Source: an uncultured Lachnospiraceae bacterium (GTDB taxonomy: Bacteria; Bacillota; Clostridia; Lachnospirales; Lachnospiraceae). Taken from it: a stretch of 64,000 bases of DNA. The position numbers and the translations under genes were made by a program. The stretch lies in assembly GCA_947169385.1 (NCBI GenBank), contig CAMVPR010000002.1, forward strand, positions 1 through 64,000, in the 5' to 3' direction. Each line of letters begins with the position of its first letter. Positions within the stretch are counted from its first letter, which is position 1. Of this stretch, positions 44,835 through 53,634 are shown piece after piece. The notes below the pieces were generated by a model. It searched no databases, was not told the origin of the DNA, and saw only the letters and a program-made list of their open reading frames with translations.

Positions 44835-46247
44835 CTACTCTCTACCATCCCAGCAGTAAGTACAAAGCTTATCTTTAGGAAGTCCTGTAGCTTCTATCAT
44901 ATCGTCTAATCTGTTAAATCTAAGACTTGTAAAATGAAGTTCCTTTCTGATCTCCTCAACCATCTTCTCGTACTTAGGAGAATCAGGATCTGCATATTCT
45001 TTAAGAACCTCATCAGAAACATCTTTAGTACCCTCTAAATCAGCAATAACTCGTCTTGTAATAAGATCCATCTCCGACTGAGATCTAGAGAAGTTAAGGT
45101 ACTTACATGCATAAACAAGCGGTGGGCAGGCCGGTCTGATGTGAACTTCCTTAGCACCATTCTCGTACAAGAACTCAACTGTCTCTCGCATCTGAGTACC
45201 TCTTACAATAGAATCGTCTATAAGCAACATGCTCTTGTCCTTGATAAGGTCATGAACAGCAATCAGCTTCATCTTAGCGATAAGGTTACGCTTATTCTGT
45301 ATAGTTGGCATAAACGATCTAGGCCAGGTAGGAGTGTACTTGATAAAAGGTCTTGAAAATGGTACTCCTGACTCGTTAGAATATCCAACCGCATGAGCTG
45401 TTCCGGAATCCGGTACACCTGCAACTATATCAGGCTTAACCGTATCACGCTTAGCAAGACATGCACCACAGTTGTAACGCATCTTCTCAACGCTGATTCC
45501 CTCGTAGCTGCTTGACGGGTATCCATAGTAAACCCAAAGGAAAGTACATATCCTCATATCTTCGCCGGGTTCAACCAATGTCTTACACGAATCCTCGGTA
45601 AGAACAACAATCTCACCAGGTCCCAATTCTTTATATTTCTCATAATCAAGCTTCATAAATGCGAAATCCTCGAAGCTTGCGCAATATCCACTCTCGTTCT
45701 TACCAATAGCTACAGGGGTACGACCAAGTCTATCCCTGGCAACATACACTCCCTTAGGAGTCATAAGAAGGAGTGACAAAGAGCCATCGATAAGCTCTAG
45801 AGCATACTGAATACCATCTATGAGGTTCTCCTTCTGATTGATTATAGCAGCCACAAGCTCGGTAGCATTGATATCTCCGCCGCTCATCTCAAGAAAATGC
45901 GAGTTGCCGTTTTCAAAAAGCTTATCTACAATCTCGTCACTGTTGTTAATCTTGCTGACAGTAGTGATTGCAAATGTTCCATGATGTGATCTTACAATAA
46001 GTGGCTGTGGCTCATAATCCGAAATACAGCCGATACCGTAGTTACCTTCCATCTCCTTGACATCTTTGTCGAACTTGGTTCTAAAAGGTGAGTTCTCTAT
46101 GTTGTGAATAGCTCTGTCAAAGCCCTTCTCGCTGTCATAAACAGCCATTCCACCTCTTCTGGTTCCCAAATGTGAATGATAATCTATTCCGAAAAATAAA
46201 TCAAAAACGCAATTCTCCTTGCTTGCAACGCCAAAAAATCCGCCCAT
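44835..46247 (-). CDS. PurF-like amidophosphoribosyltransferase lacking the N-terminal catalytic Cys
   Basis: 470 aa. The C-terminal PRTase domain is canonical, with the PRPP loop MLLIDDSIVRGTQM and the flexible loop DSGTAHAVGYSNESGVPF. Cys residues in NCGACLA, RPACPPLVYACKY and CTYCWDGRE recall the 4Fe-4S ligands of the B. subtilis enzyme. The N-terminal Ntn domain is present (HLGTRRGGMAVYD), but the chain starts Met-Gly-Gly-Phe-Phe and lacks the Cys1 nucleophile that releases ammonia from glutamine; the first Cys is residue 13. So glutamine use is doubtful; free ammonia or another role is possible. It heads an operon with cysQ, the EAL gene and the HPt gene, not with purine genes. Confidence 0.85.
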   Translation of the reverse strand: MGGFFGVASKENCVFDLFFGIDYHSHLGTRRGGMAVYDSEKGFDRAIHNIENSPFRTKFDKDVKEMEGNYGIGCISDYEPQPLIVRSHHGTFAITTVSKINNSDEIVDKLFENGNSHFLEMSGGDINATELVAAIINQKENLIDGIQYALELIDGSLSLLLMTPKGVYVARDRLGRTPVAIGKNESGYCASFEDFAFMKLDYEKYKELGPGEIVVLTEDSCKTLVEPGEDMRICTFLWVYYGYPSSSYEGISVEKMRYNCGACLAKRDTVKPDIVAGVPDSGTAHAVGYSNESGVPFSRPFIKYTPTWPRSFMPTIQNKRNLIAKMKLIAVHDLIKDKSMLLIDDSIVRGTQMRETVEFLYENGAKEVHIRPACPPLVYACKYLNFSRSQSEMDLITRRVIADLEGTKDVSDEVLKEYADPDSPKYEKMVEEIRKELHFTSLRFNRLDDMIEATGLPKDKLCTYCWDGRE

Positions 46248-46289
46248 AATAAACCTGCTTTCCGATTGTTATTGTATTATATATAATTA

Positions 46290-46700
46290 TTACTTAAGCT
46301 CTGAAGTACAATGAGGACATCTTGTTGCCTTGATAGCTATCTTGCTAAGGCAATAAGGGCACTCTTTCTCTGTCTCAGGTGCCGGCTCCTCTTCCTTCTT
46401 TCTAAGAGATGTAAGCTTGTTAACAGCCTTTACCATAAGGAAAATGGCGAAAGCCATAATAAGAAAGTTGATGATTGATGTTAGAAACGCACCAATATTA
46501 AGCTCTTGTCCCTTGATAAGTTTAACTACAAACCCGTTAACCTCAGGGTTACCGATACATCCAATCAATGGATTGATAAGATTCTCGGTGAATGATGTGA
46601 CAATATTACCGAAAGCCGCACCGATAATAACACCGACAGCCATGTCCATTACATTACCCTTAAGGGCAAACTCCTTAAATTCATCAATAAATTTGCTCAT
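46290..46700 (-). CDS. mscL: large-conductance mechanosensitive channel
   Basis: 136 aa from ATG 46700 (GGAGG 8-9 nt ahead); ATGs further up have no site. The first TM has the pore-forming MDMAVGVIIGAAFGNIVTSFTENLINPLIG, the second TM is at about 70-90. The cytoplasmic end carries a zinc ribbon ECPYCLSKIAIKATRCPHC, a clostridial feature. It opens on membrane tension to release solutes under hypo-osmotic shock. Own promoter. Confidence 0.96.
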   Translation of the reverse strand: MSKFIDEFKEFALKGNVMDMAVGVIIGAAFGNIVTSFTENLINPLIGCIGNPEVNGFVVKLIKGQELNIGAFLTSIINFLIMAFAIFLMVKAVNKLTSLRKKEEEPAPETEKECPYCLSKIAIKATRCPHCTSELK

Positions 46701-46739
46701 GTCTAATACCTCCATATTCAAAATTGCGCATACATTACT

Positions 46740-46768
46740 ATTGTAGTTTAATTTATAAAAATAATCAA
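46740..46768 (-). promoter_or_regulatory. promoter of mscL
   Basis: TTGATT, 17-bp spacer, TACAAT on the minus strand, 40 bp ahead of the start. Confidence 0.7.
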
Positions 46769-46815
46769 GAACTCTTTTAAGTGATCACCGATGTTGAAAC
46801 TACATAAAACAATCT

Positions 46816-46956
46816 GTCATCCTGAGCGTAAGCGAAGGATCTTTGGTCTTCGAAGAAGGCCAATTATTCTACACATTTAAACAAACATAAGACTGTAATA
46901 GCAATTATCCCTCATTGCATTCGGGATAAAGATTCTTCGCTCCGCTCAGAATGACA
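46816..46956. repeat. family B full copy with 60-bp interior
   Basis: Left arm GTCATCCTGAGCGTAAGCGA plus AGGATC, internal hairpin GGTCTTCGAAGAAGGCC, about 60 bp of unrelated sequence, right arm AAGATTCTTCGCTCCGCTCA plus GAATGACAT. It lies between GH2 and mscL. Confidence 0.8.
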
Positions 46957-46971
46957 TGTATCTGATACTCA

Positions 46972-49506
46972 TCACTCACTCACATTCACTCTGAGCTTAA
47001 CGCTATCCGCATATCCCTCAGGCATCGCAATCTTTATGGTAGCCTCGCCGACTTCCTTGATGGTCTTGATATAAGCGCCACCCATACCGCCTGCAATATT
47101 CATAAGCTTTGGTCCTATAAGCTCAGCTGCGCCCTTAACCTTAATACTAAGCGGCTGGTTAAAGTAAGTAGCCACATTGCCGTTATCATCAAGAACCCTA
47201 ACTCTTATCGCAGCAACATCATAGGTGTCGCCCTCTTTAAGCTCCTCGTGATCGATAACAGCCTCGATATGAAGCTCTGTCATCGTAGACTTAGTTACTT
47301 CCTTAACAATCTCGCCGTCCTTGATAGCCTCAAATCTAAATGAGTTAGACTCTCCACCCCAGTTGCCTACATACCTCTGATATAAATCGTATGCATCTGC
47401 AAATGTCATATGATAAAACGCCATCGCCCTAGCCATGTCAGCCTGAATATTAACAGGCAAATGATTCATTCCATACTGTCCTATATAGTTAAGCGCTTTC
47501 TTGACAAGTGCAGCCTTCTTAGGCTCAAAGCCCTCTATCGTCTCAAGCTGGTCTCCCACATAATCATCAATGAGAAGCGGTGGATGCTTCATAAACTTGT
47601 AAGGAGAATCTGCTCTCGTAAACTCCTTGATGAAGACATCGTTCTTATACATTCTCACAGAGTCAGCATTTGTGAAAATGTATACGCCTCCTCTACATCC
47701 CGCAGGATGGTCTCCTATATCCATGCTCGAGCTTACCTCCAACACAGGAGTTCTGTTCTGCTGTGACGCATAAACATAGGACGCAAGCTTAGGATTTCTG
47801 AACATATCCATAACACCGTGGTAACATATCATATCACCGCTGCCAAAATCCTTGTGTGTATTATAATCAAACATGCACCATCCAAACGCACCCAAAATAT
47901 CCTTCTCTTTGTTGACGGAATTGATAACATCCGCATGTCTTAATGCATGAGCAAGCCTGTGCTCCTCGTCATCATAAGGCTTGGTAGGATACATGTGACC
48001 GTTGTACTCACTGATTAAGTAAGGTTTGGTAACATCAGAGGTAACGGATGATTTCTTCTTGACTGCATTTGACGAAGTACCATCATGAGAGAAATCGTTA
48101 AATGTATAAACATCCTCTAAGAGACTGCTCTTCTCAAGATATCTTACACCACCTGTAGGTCTTGTATCATCAAGTTCATGGCATGCCTCATTGGTTCTTA
48201 AGTAGAATTCATCATCATCCTGAGACTCGTTGATTCTTACGCCCCAAAGAATAATTGACGGCTCGTTTCTGTACTGAACAACCATCTCTTTAACATTTTC
48301 AACCGCCTGATTCTTCCATTCAGCATCACCAATGTGCTGCCATCCCGGAATCTCCGTAAACACAAGAAGTCCAAGCTCATTACACCTCTCGATAAAATGC
48401 TTAGACTGCGGATAATGCGATGTCCTTACAGCATTAACCCCAAGCTCCAATCTTAAGATGTCAGCATCAAGCTTCTGCATTGACTCTGGCATTGCGTATC
48501 CGACATAAGGATAACTCTGATGTCGGTTGAGTCCCCTTAACTTAACATGTCTGCCGTTAAGGTAGAATCCGTCATTTCTAAACTCAATCCTTCTAAATCC
48601 AATCGTCTGATTAAACTCGTCAATCGCCTTATCACCCTTCATAAGCTCGATGGTAAGCTTATATCTGTTAGGAATAACCGTATCCCAAAGCTTAACATTG
48701 CTTACATTTACGAAAATGTCATAGACAGATGTATTCTCGTCAAATCCCGCAGGAACCCTAAATATCGTGACATCATCCGGGGTTTCGTCATCATTTGCAC
48801 TCTCAATCCTTGAATCATATACAATCTCTTCGGTCTTGGCATCAACAAGCTTAACCCGGTAGCTTGCGCTGTTTCTTGCCGCCTCATCAAGTCCGTCTAA
48901 AGTTATACTAAGCGCCAATGTCGCATCAAACGTAAAGGAATTAAGTTTCATACCCATAGACTTATTATTCTTAAACTCGCCCGGAAGCGCCAAGCCATCA
49001 GGCACAATTGGTTTAGCGTACACATCCTTAATGTACATCTCATCTTTAATCAAAAGTGTGACCTCTCTGTAGATGCCACCGTAAGTCATGTAATCTATAA
49101 CATATCCAAAAGGAGGAATATTAAGAGATTCCCGACTGTCGACCTTAACTACGATTCTGTTGTCCTCTCCATAATTAAGGGCGTTGGTAAGCTCTACGTC
49201 AAATGCTGTGTATCCGTTTCTATGTTCGCCGACCAATACTCCATTTACATAGACAAATGCTGAATGTGCCACACCCGCAAAGTTCAAAAACACCCTCTTA
49301 CCTTTAAGAGATTTAGGTGCATTGTAAATCTTCACATAGCCGGAAACTTTCTGATAAACATCGGAACTAAAATAATTAAACGGCGTAGTCGATACTGTAT
49401 GCGGAATTCTAACCTTATCCGGCTTCTTTCTTCCATCCTTACTGATGAATTCCTCGGTAAATGAATCAACATATCCCCAGTCATCGTTAAAAGCAATTCT
49501 CTCCAT
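46972..49506 (-). CDS. glycoside hydrolase family 2 (beta-galactosidase-like)
   Basis: 844 aa. Order: sugar-binding jelly roll (about 20-160), Ig-like domain (190-300), TIM barrel (300-590) and C-terminal beta domains. The barrel has the LRGLNRHQSYPYVG start, the acid/base Glu in LWGVRINES and the likely nucleophile in YLISEYNGHM. It resembles GH2 beta-galactosidases/beta-glucuronidases with an atypical INES in place of the usual NE-S motif. No signal peptide, so it acts in the cytosol on imported oligosaccharides. It is 12 bp after the GH36 gene, suggesting joint breakdown of galactosides. Confidence 0.9.
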   Translation of the reverse strand: MERIAFNDDWGYVDSFTEEFISKDGRKKPDKVRIPHTVSTTPFNYFSSDVYQKVSGYVKIYNAPKSLKGKRVFLNFAGVAHSAFVYVNGVLVGEHRNGYTAFDVELTNALNYGEDNRIVVKVDSRESLNIPPFGYVIDYMTYGGIYREVTLLIKDEMYIKDVYAKPIVPDGLALPGEFKNNKSMGMKLNSFTFDATLALSITLDGLDEAARNSASYRVKLVDAKTEEIVYDSRIESANDDETPDDVTIFRVPAGFDENTSVYDIFVNVSNVKLWDTVIPNRYKLTIELMKGDKAIDEFNQTIGFRRIEFRNDGFYLNGRHVKLRGLNRHQSYPYVGYAMPESMQKLDADILRLELGVNAVRTSHYPQSKHFIERCNELGLLVFTEIPGWQHIGDAEWKNQAVENVKEMVVQYRNEPSIILWGVRINESQDDDEFYLRTNEACHELDDTRPTGGVRYLEKSSLLEDVYTFNDFSHDGTSSNAVKKKSSVTSDVTKPYLISEYNGHMYPTKPYDDEEHRLAHALRHADVINSVNKEKDILGAFGWCMFDYNTHKDFGSGDMICYHGVMDMFRNPKLASYVYASQQNRTPVLEVSSSMDIGDHPAGCRGGVYIFTNADSVRMYKNDVFIKEFTRADSPYKFMKHPPLLIDDYVGDQLETIEGFEPKKAALVKKALNYIGQYGMNHLPVNIQADMARAMAFYHMTFADAYDLYQRYVGNWGGESNSFRFEAIKDGEIVKEVTKSTMTELHIEAVIDHEELKEGDTYDVAAIRVRVLDDNGNVATYFNQPLSIKVKGAAELIGPKLMNIAGGMGGAYIKTIKEVGEATIKIAMPEGYADSVKLRVNVSE

Positions 49507-49518
49507 AAAAAGTACCTC

Positions 49519-51915
49519 CTATTGTTTCTTATTGACCCTCGTTATAACATAAAACCTCGATGCAAAATCCGGATAGAATCTTATATTGTCATTGTATCCA
49601 ACTCCGGCAAATGCAGGTCTTAACCGCACTCCTACCCTCATCATTGCATCTCCGTACATCAAATGCTGTTCGTTCTCACCGTTCATTGTAATATACCTTG
49701 CTATCGCATTGTGAACCATTCCATCCTGCTTAACATGAATAGGAGAAACCTGATTAACTAAACTTCCGAACTCCTTAATGTTATAAGTAATCTCCCTTCC
49801 CTCGATTCTATAAAACGCATCATCTAAAAGTCCCGTAGGATTTAATGAAGCGTACTCCGTATTAGGATGAACCAGAGTCTGTAAAATGACACCGATAGCC
49901 GAAGATTTATCTTCATTTACAACAGTCCACTCAAAATCATTGGCCGTATTAGGCAGAAGTGTCGAGTAATTCTTCTTGTCAAATACTGAACTTCTCCTGT
50001 AAAACGTGCCAAATTGCAGTGTATGCCTATGTTCTTTATATATCTTAATCTGCTGGCGTATGTTCTTAAGTTCCTCTCCGTTAAGATCGTTAAGGTTGCA
50101 CTCATACCCCAGCACACCAAGCAATGCTATATGGTATCTCGTCTCAATCGGAGTGCGCCTTAAAGTCTGATGATTAGGGATATCAGACACATGTGCCGTA
50201 AGCGTAGACATAGGATATCCGTAGCTGTAACCCGTCTGAATCTCAGCTCTTGCTATTGCGTCAGAATCATCACTTGCCCAAATCTGCGGGAAATAACTTA
50301 GTATTCCAAGGTCAAATCTGTTACCGCCTGATGCGCATCCCTCAAAGAGAATGTCCGGAAATCGCTTGGTTAACACATCCATAATTCTATATAGACCAAC
50401 TATATATCTATGCATCACATCTCCCTGTCTCTTAGGAGATAATGCTGCCGTATAAAAATCAGTAAAATTGCGGTTCATGTCCCACTTAACATAGTTAATA
50501 TCACCCGATGAGAATACATTGGACATGGCATTTATAACATAGTCCTGAACGTCACCTCTCGTAAGGTCTAGTATTCTCTGATTGCGCCCCTCTGAATGCG
50601 GCTTATCCGGAATCCTTATAACCCAGTCAGGATGCTCTTTATAGAGGTGGCTGTTGACATTAACCATCTCGGGTTCAACCCAGATACCAAAATCCAGTCC
50701 AAGATCATGTATCTTCTTGGAAATGCCTGCAATACCCGAAGAAAGCTTCTTGGTATTGGCCGTCCAGTCTCCTAAAGATGATGTGTCGTCATTTCTGTTG
50801 CCAAACCACCCGTCATCCATAACGAAAAGCTCGATTCCTACATCCTTGGCAGCTTTCGCAAGTCTTAACAGCTTGTTCTCATTTATGTCAAAATACGAAG
50901 CTTCCCAGCTGTTGATAAGGACCGGCCTCTCTTTATATTGCCATTTACCCCTGACAATGTGCTTTCTTACAAAGCTGTGCATATTCTGGCTCATACCGTT
51001 AAATCCCTTGTCAGAGTATGTCATAACGGATTCCGGCGTCTGAAATGCATATCCCGCCTTAAGATGCCACGAAAATGTAGCCGGATTAATGCCCGATACA
51101 AATCTAATCTTGCCGTAGGAATTGCGCTCGACCGCCTCATAGTGATTGCCGCTGTATACAAGATTGATTCCGTAACATCCGCCATAATCTTCGGTTGTAT
51201 TTGGTTCTGATAACATTACAAATGGATTCGCTCTGTTAGAGGAATTACCGGTTCTTGATTCATTTACAAGCTTAGCCTCGCCGACCTCAATATCGTTCTT
51301 GTGCATCTCTCTTGCCCATGCTCCGGTAAATGTGTGAAAGCGCATTGCCATCGGTTCAAAGTCAAGCTGATTACTCATAAGTCTCTTAATCCTGACCGGG
51401 AAATCGCTTGTATTAACTACTCTTGCGCTCTTAGTGATAACATCTGCTTCCTCAAAAACAGAGTACTGAAGTGTAAGTCTTAGCCCGTAGTGTCTGTCTA
51501 CTAAATTAACCAAGAGGGTATCGACCTCATCTGCATTGCCATATGATGAAGGGAGATCCTCGATAGGTTCCTTGCCTTCCTTGGCTTCGTAGGTATCGAA
51601 TAGAAAGTCCTCAGTTCTGCTGCCATCGCTTCTTATAAGCTCAACAAAAGGCTCCCTGGTGTCAGACTTACCAAGTCCTGACATCTCAAGGCAGACATTC
51701 TCAAGGCTCAGATTCTTAAAATCGGAAGAATAAACCGTCTCGCAACCCGGTGCGAACTCGCGCTGCTCAACTATTCCATCTACGTTGTCAAGATGTATCC
51801 TGCCACCGTAATATATATGTTCAACATGTCCTGAAGGCATGACCTTCATAATGTAACTGGTATTCTTAGTATGTAAGATAAATGTAGGGTACTTGCCCTT
51901 TAAAATTGTAATCAT
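49519..51915 (-). CDS. alpha-galactosidase, GH36
   Basis: 798 aa, the length of large bacterial GH36 enzymes (AgaN/RafA/MelA type). The N-terminal beta-supersandwich leads into the barrel with ELFVMDDGWFGNRNDDTSSLGDW, GIWVEPEMVN, the nucleophile in YVKWDMNR (Asp) and acid/base in WASDDSDA (Asp). The next block (YPMSTLTAHVSDIPNHQTLRRTPIETR) is typical. It removes alpha-1,6-galactose from melibiose, raffinose and stachyose, intracellularly as there is no signal peptide. First gene of the operon with GH2; no transporter or regulator lies next to it. Confidence 0.97.
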   Translation of the reverse strand: MITILKGKYPTFILHTKNTSYIMKVMPSGHVEHIYYGGRIHLDNVDGIVEQREFAPGCETVYSSDFKNLSLENVCLEMSGLGKSDTREPFVELIRSDGSRTEDFLFDTYEAKEGKEPIEDLPSSYGNADEVDTLLVNLVDRHYGLRLTLQYSVFEEADVITKSARVVNTSDFPVRIKRLMSNQLDFEPMAMRFHTFTGAWAREMHKNDIEVGEAKLVNESRTGNSSNRANPFVMLSEPNTTEDYGGCYGINLVYSGNHYEAVERNSYGKIRFVSGINPATFSWHLKAGYAFQTPESVMTYSDKGFNGMSQNMHSFVRKHIVRGKWQYKERPVLINSWEASYFDINENKLLRLAKAAKDVGIELFVMDDGWFGNRNDDTSSLGDWTANTKKLSSGIAGISKKIHDLGLDFGIWVEPEMVNVNSHLYKEHPDWVIRIPDKPHSEGRNQRILDLTRGDVQDYVINAMSNVFSSGDINYVKWDMNRNFTDFYTAALSPKRQGDVMHRYIVGLYRIMDVLTKRFPDILFEGCASGGNRFDLGILSYFPQIWASDDSDAIARAEIQTGYSYGYPMSTLTAHVSDIPNHQTLRRTPIETRYHIALLGVLGYECNLNDLNGEELKNIRQQIKIYKEHRHTLQFGTFYRRSSVFDKKNYSTLLPNTANDFEWTVVNEDKSSAIGVILQTLVHPNTEYASLNPTGLLDDAFYRIEGREITYNIKEFGSLVNQVSPIHVKQDGMVHNAIARYITMNGENEQHLMYGDAMMRVGVRLRPAFAGVGYNDNIRFYPDFASRFYVITRVNKKQ

Positions 51916-51948
51916 ATAATCACTCCTAGGCGCTGATAACTACCTACA

Positions 51949-51977
51949 ATTATATAACATATCACTAACCAATTCAA
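51949..51977 (-). promoter_or_regulatory. promoter of the GH36-GH2 operon
   Basis: TTGAAT, 17-bp spacer, TATAAT on the minus strand, 35 bp ahead of the start codon. No obvious cre or palindromic operator overlaps it. Confidence 0.75.
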
Positions 51978-51999
51978 TTATAAAGATATACAGATTGTC

Positions 52000-52054
52000 G
52001 TAGCGGAGCACATTGTGCTCCATAATATTAATGGTGAACGATGTGCTCTGCTAC
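52000..52054. repeat. family A unit, divergent and reversed
   Basis: Begins GTAGCGGAGCACATTGTGCT, ends GAACGATGTGCTCTGCTAC. The hairpin order is reversed relative to 14708-14757, with a longer spacer. Confidence 0.8.
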
Positions 52055-52080
52055 GGGTGTGGTGTATCGGGATAAGCCAT

Positions 52081-52144
52081 GTCATCCTGAGGAGCGTAGC
52101 TACGAAGGATCTTAAAAGATTCTTCGCTTCGCTCAGAATGACAT
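52081..52144. repeat. family B full palindromic copy
   Basis: GTCATCCTGAGGAGCGTAGC ... AAAAGATTCTTCGCTTCGCT plus CAGAATGACAT, 64 bp, lying between two family A units. Confidence 0.88.
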
Positions 52145-52156
52145 TAAGCGTCAATC

Positions 52157-52206
52157 GTAGTGGCGAACAGTGTTCGCCATTCATGGAGCACAATGTGCTC
52201 CGCTAC
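52157..52206. repeat. family A full unit
   Basis: 50 bp from GTAGTGGCGAACAGTGTTCG to GTGCTCCGCTAC; preceded by AAGCGTCAATC, as is the copy at 53490. Confidence 0.9.
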
Positions 52207-52218
52207 GATTGTACAACA

Positions 52219-52246
52219 AAAGAGGCAACCAAAAGGTTACCTCTTT
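52219..52246 (-). terminator. probable terminator of the prepilin gene
   Basis: AAAGAGGCAACC / GGTTACCTCTTT, 12-bp stem with one mismatch and loop AAAA; minus-strand tail contains UUUU. Confidence 0.6.
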
Positions 52247-52290
52247 ACTGTGTAACTTATTAACTTAAACACAAAAGTTTTATAGCAACT

Positions 52291-52363
52291 CGGAAGAGCG
52301 ATTCGCGTGGAGAGAAACATCACTGTGCACCGTAATGTAAATAAATGCAAATCTCCTCTTCCG
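52291..52363. ncRNA. structured element of unknown identity downstream of the prepilin gene
   Basis: CGGAAGAG (52291-52298) pairs with CTCTTCCG (52356-52363); inside lie the mini-hairpin GCGATTCGC and a helix GGAGA (52309-52313) / TCTCC (52352-52356), a three-way-junction-like layout. It sits 27 bp past the prepilin stop. The strand is not determined and it does not match any riboswitch known to me; it may be only a 3' UTR fold. Confidence 0.3.
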
Positions 52364-52389
52364 GGTGATACTATCTTAAAATAATGCTA

Positions 52390-52908
52390 TCAGTTACCAT
52401 TAGCGGTAGCGTTACCGCTAGCTTTACCATCAAATTGCGGATCAAGATTAGGAATAATCATATAAACTGCACCACCATCAGCATTTTTAATTCCAATGGA
52501 AATAGCCTCGTCACTCGACAACTGATAAACAAACTTCAATTTAGTATGATCAACCTTAGTTCCATCTGCTAATTTAGTAGTCTTAAGAGTGGCAAAATTA
52601 GCAAGTCCGCCACTAAGGTCTTTATCAACAGCTGCCCAATACTTTTTATTAGCAGAAGCACCAGTAGCAGATGAAGGAACTTCAGCCCATGATGTTGTAT
52701 TATAAGGAGCATCATCACTTGCGGTCTCATCCGAAAGTGCAGTCTGCATAGCTGACTGAATTGTACCACCATTGTTAACATCACTTGATCTTCTTGACTT
52801 AGCAATATACTTAATAAGAGCAGGAGCTAAAGCACCGGCAAGAATAGCCATAATAGCTATAACGATGATAAGCTCTACCAAAGAGAAACCTTTGTTGTTC
52901 ATCTTCAT
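52390..52908 (-). CDS. type IV prepilin-like protein
   Basis: 172 aa from ATG 52908 (AAGGAGG ahead; the longer frame to 53013 lacks a site). The class III signal is MKMNNKG^FSLVELIIVIAIMAILAG: cleavage after Gly7 would leave N-methyl-Phe with Glu at mature position 5. The hydrophobic helix then continues to residue 33 (basic AKSRR after it). The C-terminal 130 residues are a soluble, Asn/Ser/Ala-rich head. Such pilins are assembled by PilB/C-type machinery, none of which is in the window, so it is an orphan. It could serve in twitching, DNA uptake or adhesion. Confidence 0.9.
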   Translation of the reverse strand: MKMNNKGFSLVELIIVIAIMAILAGALAPALIKYIAKSRRSSDVNNGGTIQSAMQTALSDETASDDAPYNTTSWAEVPSSATGASANKKYWAAVDKDLSGGLANFATLKTTKLADGTKVDHTKLKFVYQLSSDEAISIGIKNADGGAVYMIIPNLDPQFDGKASGNATANGN

Positions 52909-53027
52909 AATAAATTTCCTCCTTAAAAATAAGTTGTTGTTCTTGTTATTCATATTATTCACGTAACAATTAGTGCTTAATATACACCACCGCGCGTTAT
53001 GGCGTAATCGCACGCACTATATATATA

Positions 53028-53046
53028 CTCTTAGAAACCCTAAGAG
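53028..53046. other. hairpin in the prepilin leader
   Basis: CTCTTAG / CTAAGAG with loop AAACC, in the 5' region of the prepilin transcript; a second, overlapping hairpin (AAGAGA/TCTCTT) lies next to it at 53041-53060. No U-tract. Confidence 0.4.
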
Positions 53047-53095
53047 AATATACCTCTCTTGTATTATTAATGATAGCAAATATTTTATCAGTGTT

Positions 53096-53115
53096 GCTTA
53101 CCACTAGTGATAAGC
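53096..53115. promoter_or_regulatory. near-perfect 20-bp palindrome, candidate Xre operator
   Basis: GCTTACCACTAGTGATAAGC, one mismatch, centred between the divergent prepilin and Xre genes, 61 bp from the Xre start. The likely binding site of the Xre-type protein encoded next to it. Confidence 0.55.
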
Positions 53116-53175
53116 GGTACTTCACTACAATTCTCATATACTTTTCTTACAAAGAGTCGACAAGGAGTTAACGGT

Positions 53176-53466
53176 ATGGAGATCAAAACAGCTGAAAGAA
53201 TCAAAGAACTACGCGACAAGAAGGGAATTAAGCAAATTGAGTTAGCCCAGCATTTATCAGTTAGCAGAACAAGCGTAAATGCTTGGGAGATGGGATTATC
53301 CGTGCCTTCACTTGACAGATTGATTATTATTGCGCAGTATTTTCACGTTTCTTTGGATTATCTTGTTGGGATGACTGACAGTCAAGAAATTGACGTGTCG
53401 CATTTGGATTCAGAAGAGTTAGAACTCATCCACAGGCTTTTGAATTATTTTGACAGTAAGCATTAA
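53176..53466 (+). CDS. Xre-family transcriptional regulator
   Basis: 96 aa from ATG 53176 with AAGGAG 9 nt ahead; an upstream in-frame ATG at 53107 has no site. Residues 8-62 are an HTH_3 domain (IKELRDKKGIKQIELAQHLSVSRTSVNAWEMGLSVPSLDRLIIIAQYFHVSLDYLVG) of the SinR/immR type. The 25-residue tail is acidic and helical. It is divergent from the prepilin gene with a palindrome between them, so it probably regulates both (inference). Confidence 0.9.
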   Translation: MEIKTAERIKELRDKKGIKQIELAQHLSVSRTSVNAWEMGLSVPSLDRLIIIAQYFHVSLDYLVGMTDSQEIDVSHLDSEELELIHRLLNYFDSKH

Positions 53467-53489
53467 GAATGACAGGATAAGCGTCAATC

Positions 53490-53539
53490 GTAGCGGCGAA
53501 CATTGTTCGCCATTCATGGAGCACAATGTGCTCCGCTAC
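53490..53539. repeat. family A full unit
   Basis: 50 bp, one change in the left hairpin loop (ATT). Preceded by AATGACAGGATAAGCGTCAA, which resembles a family B end. Confidence 0.9.
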
Positions 53540-53547
53540 AGATATAT

Positions 53548-53573
53548 TACGACGAAGGATCTTAAAAGATTAT
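53548..53573. repeat. family B fragment
   Basis: ACGACGAAGGATCTTAAAAG followed by ATTATC. It abuts the promoter of the AAA+ gene. Confidence 0.6.
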
Positions 53574-53575
53574 CC

Positions 53576-53604
53576 TTGATTTAAGAGGGATATAAACTTA
53601 TAAT
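53576..53604 (+). promoter_or_regulatory. promoter of the AAA+ gene
   Basis: TTGATT, 17-bp spacer, TATAAT; the -35 box sits at the end of the family B fragment. Confidence 0.8.
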
Positions 53605-53634
53605 GTGATTATAATGTTTAAAAGGAGGTTCGCC

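Noticed and set aside
52909..53100. c-di-GMP riboswitch upstream of the prepilin gene
   Set aside because: I looked for the class I and II core motifs on both strands and found none; only simple hairpins are present.
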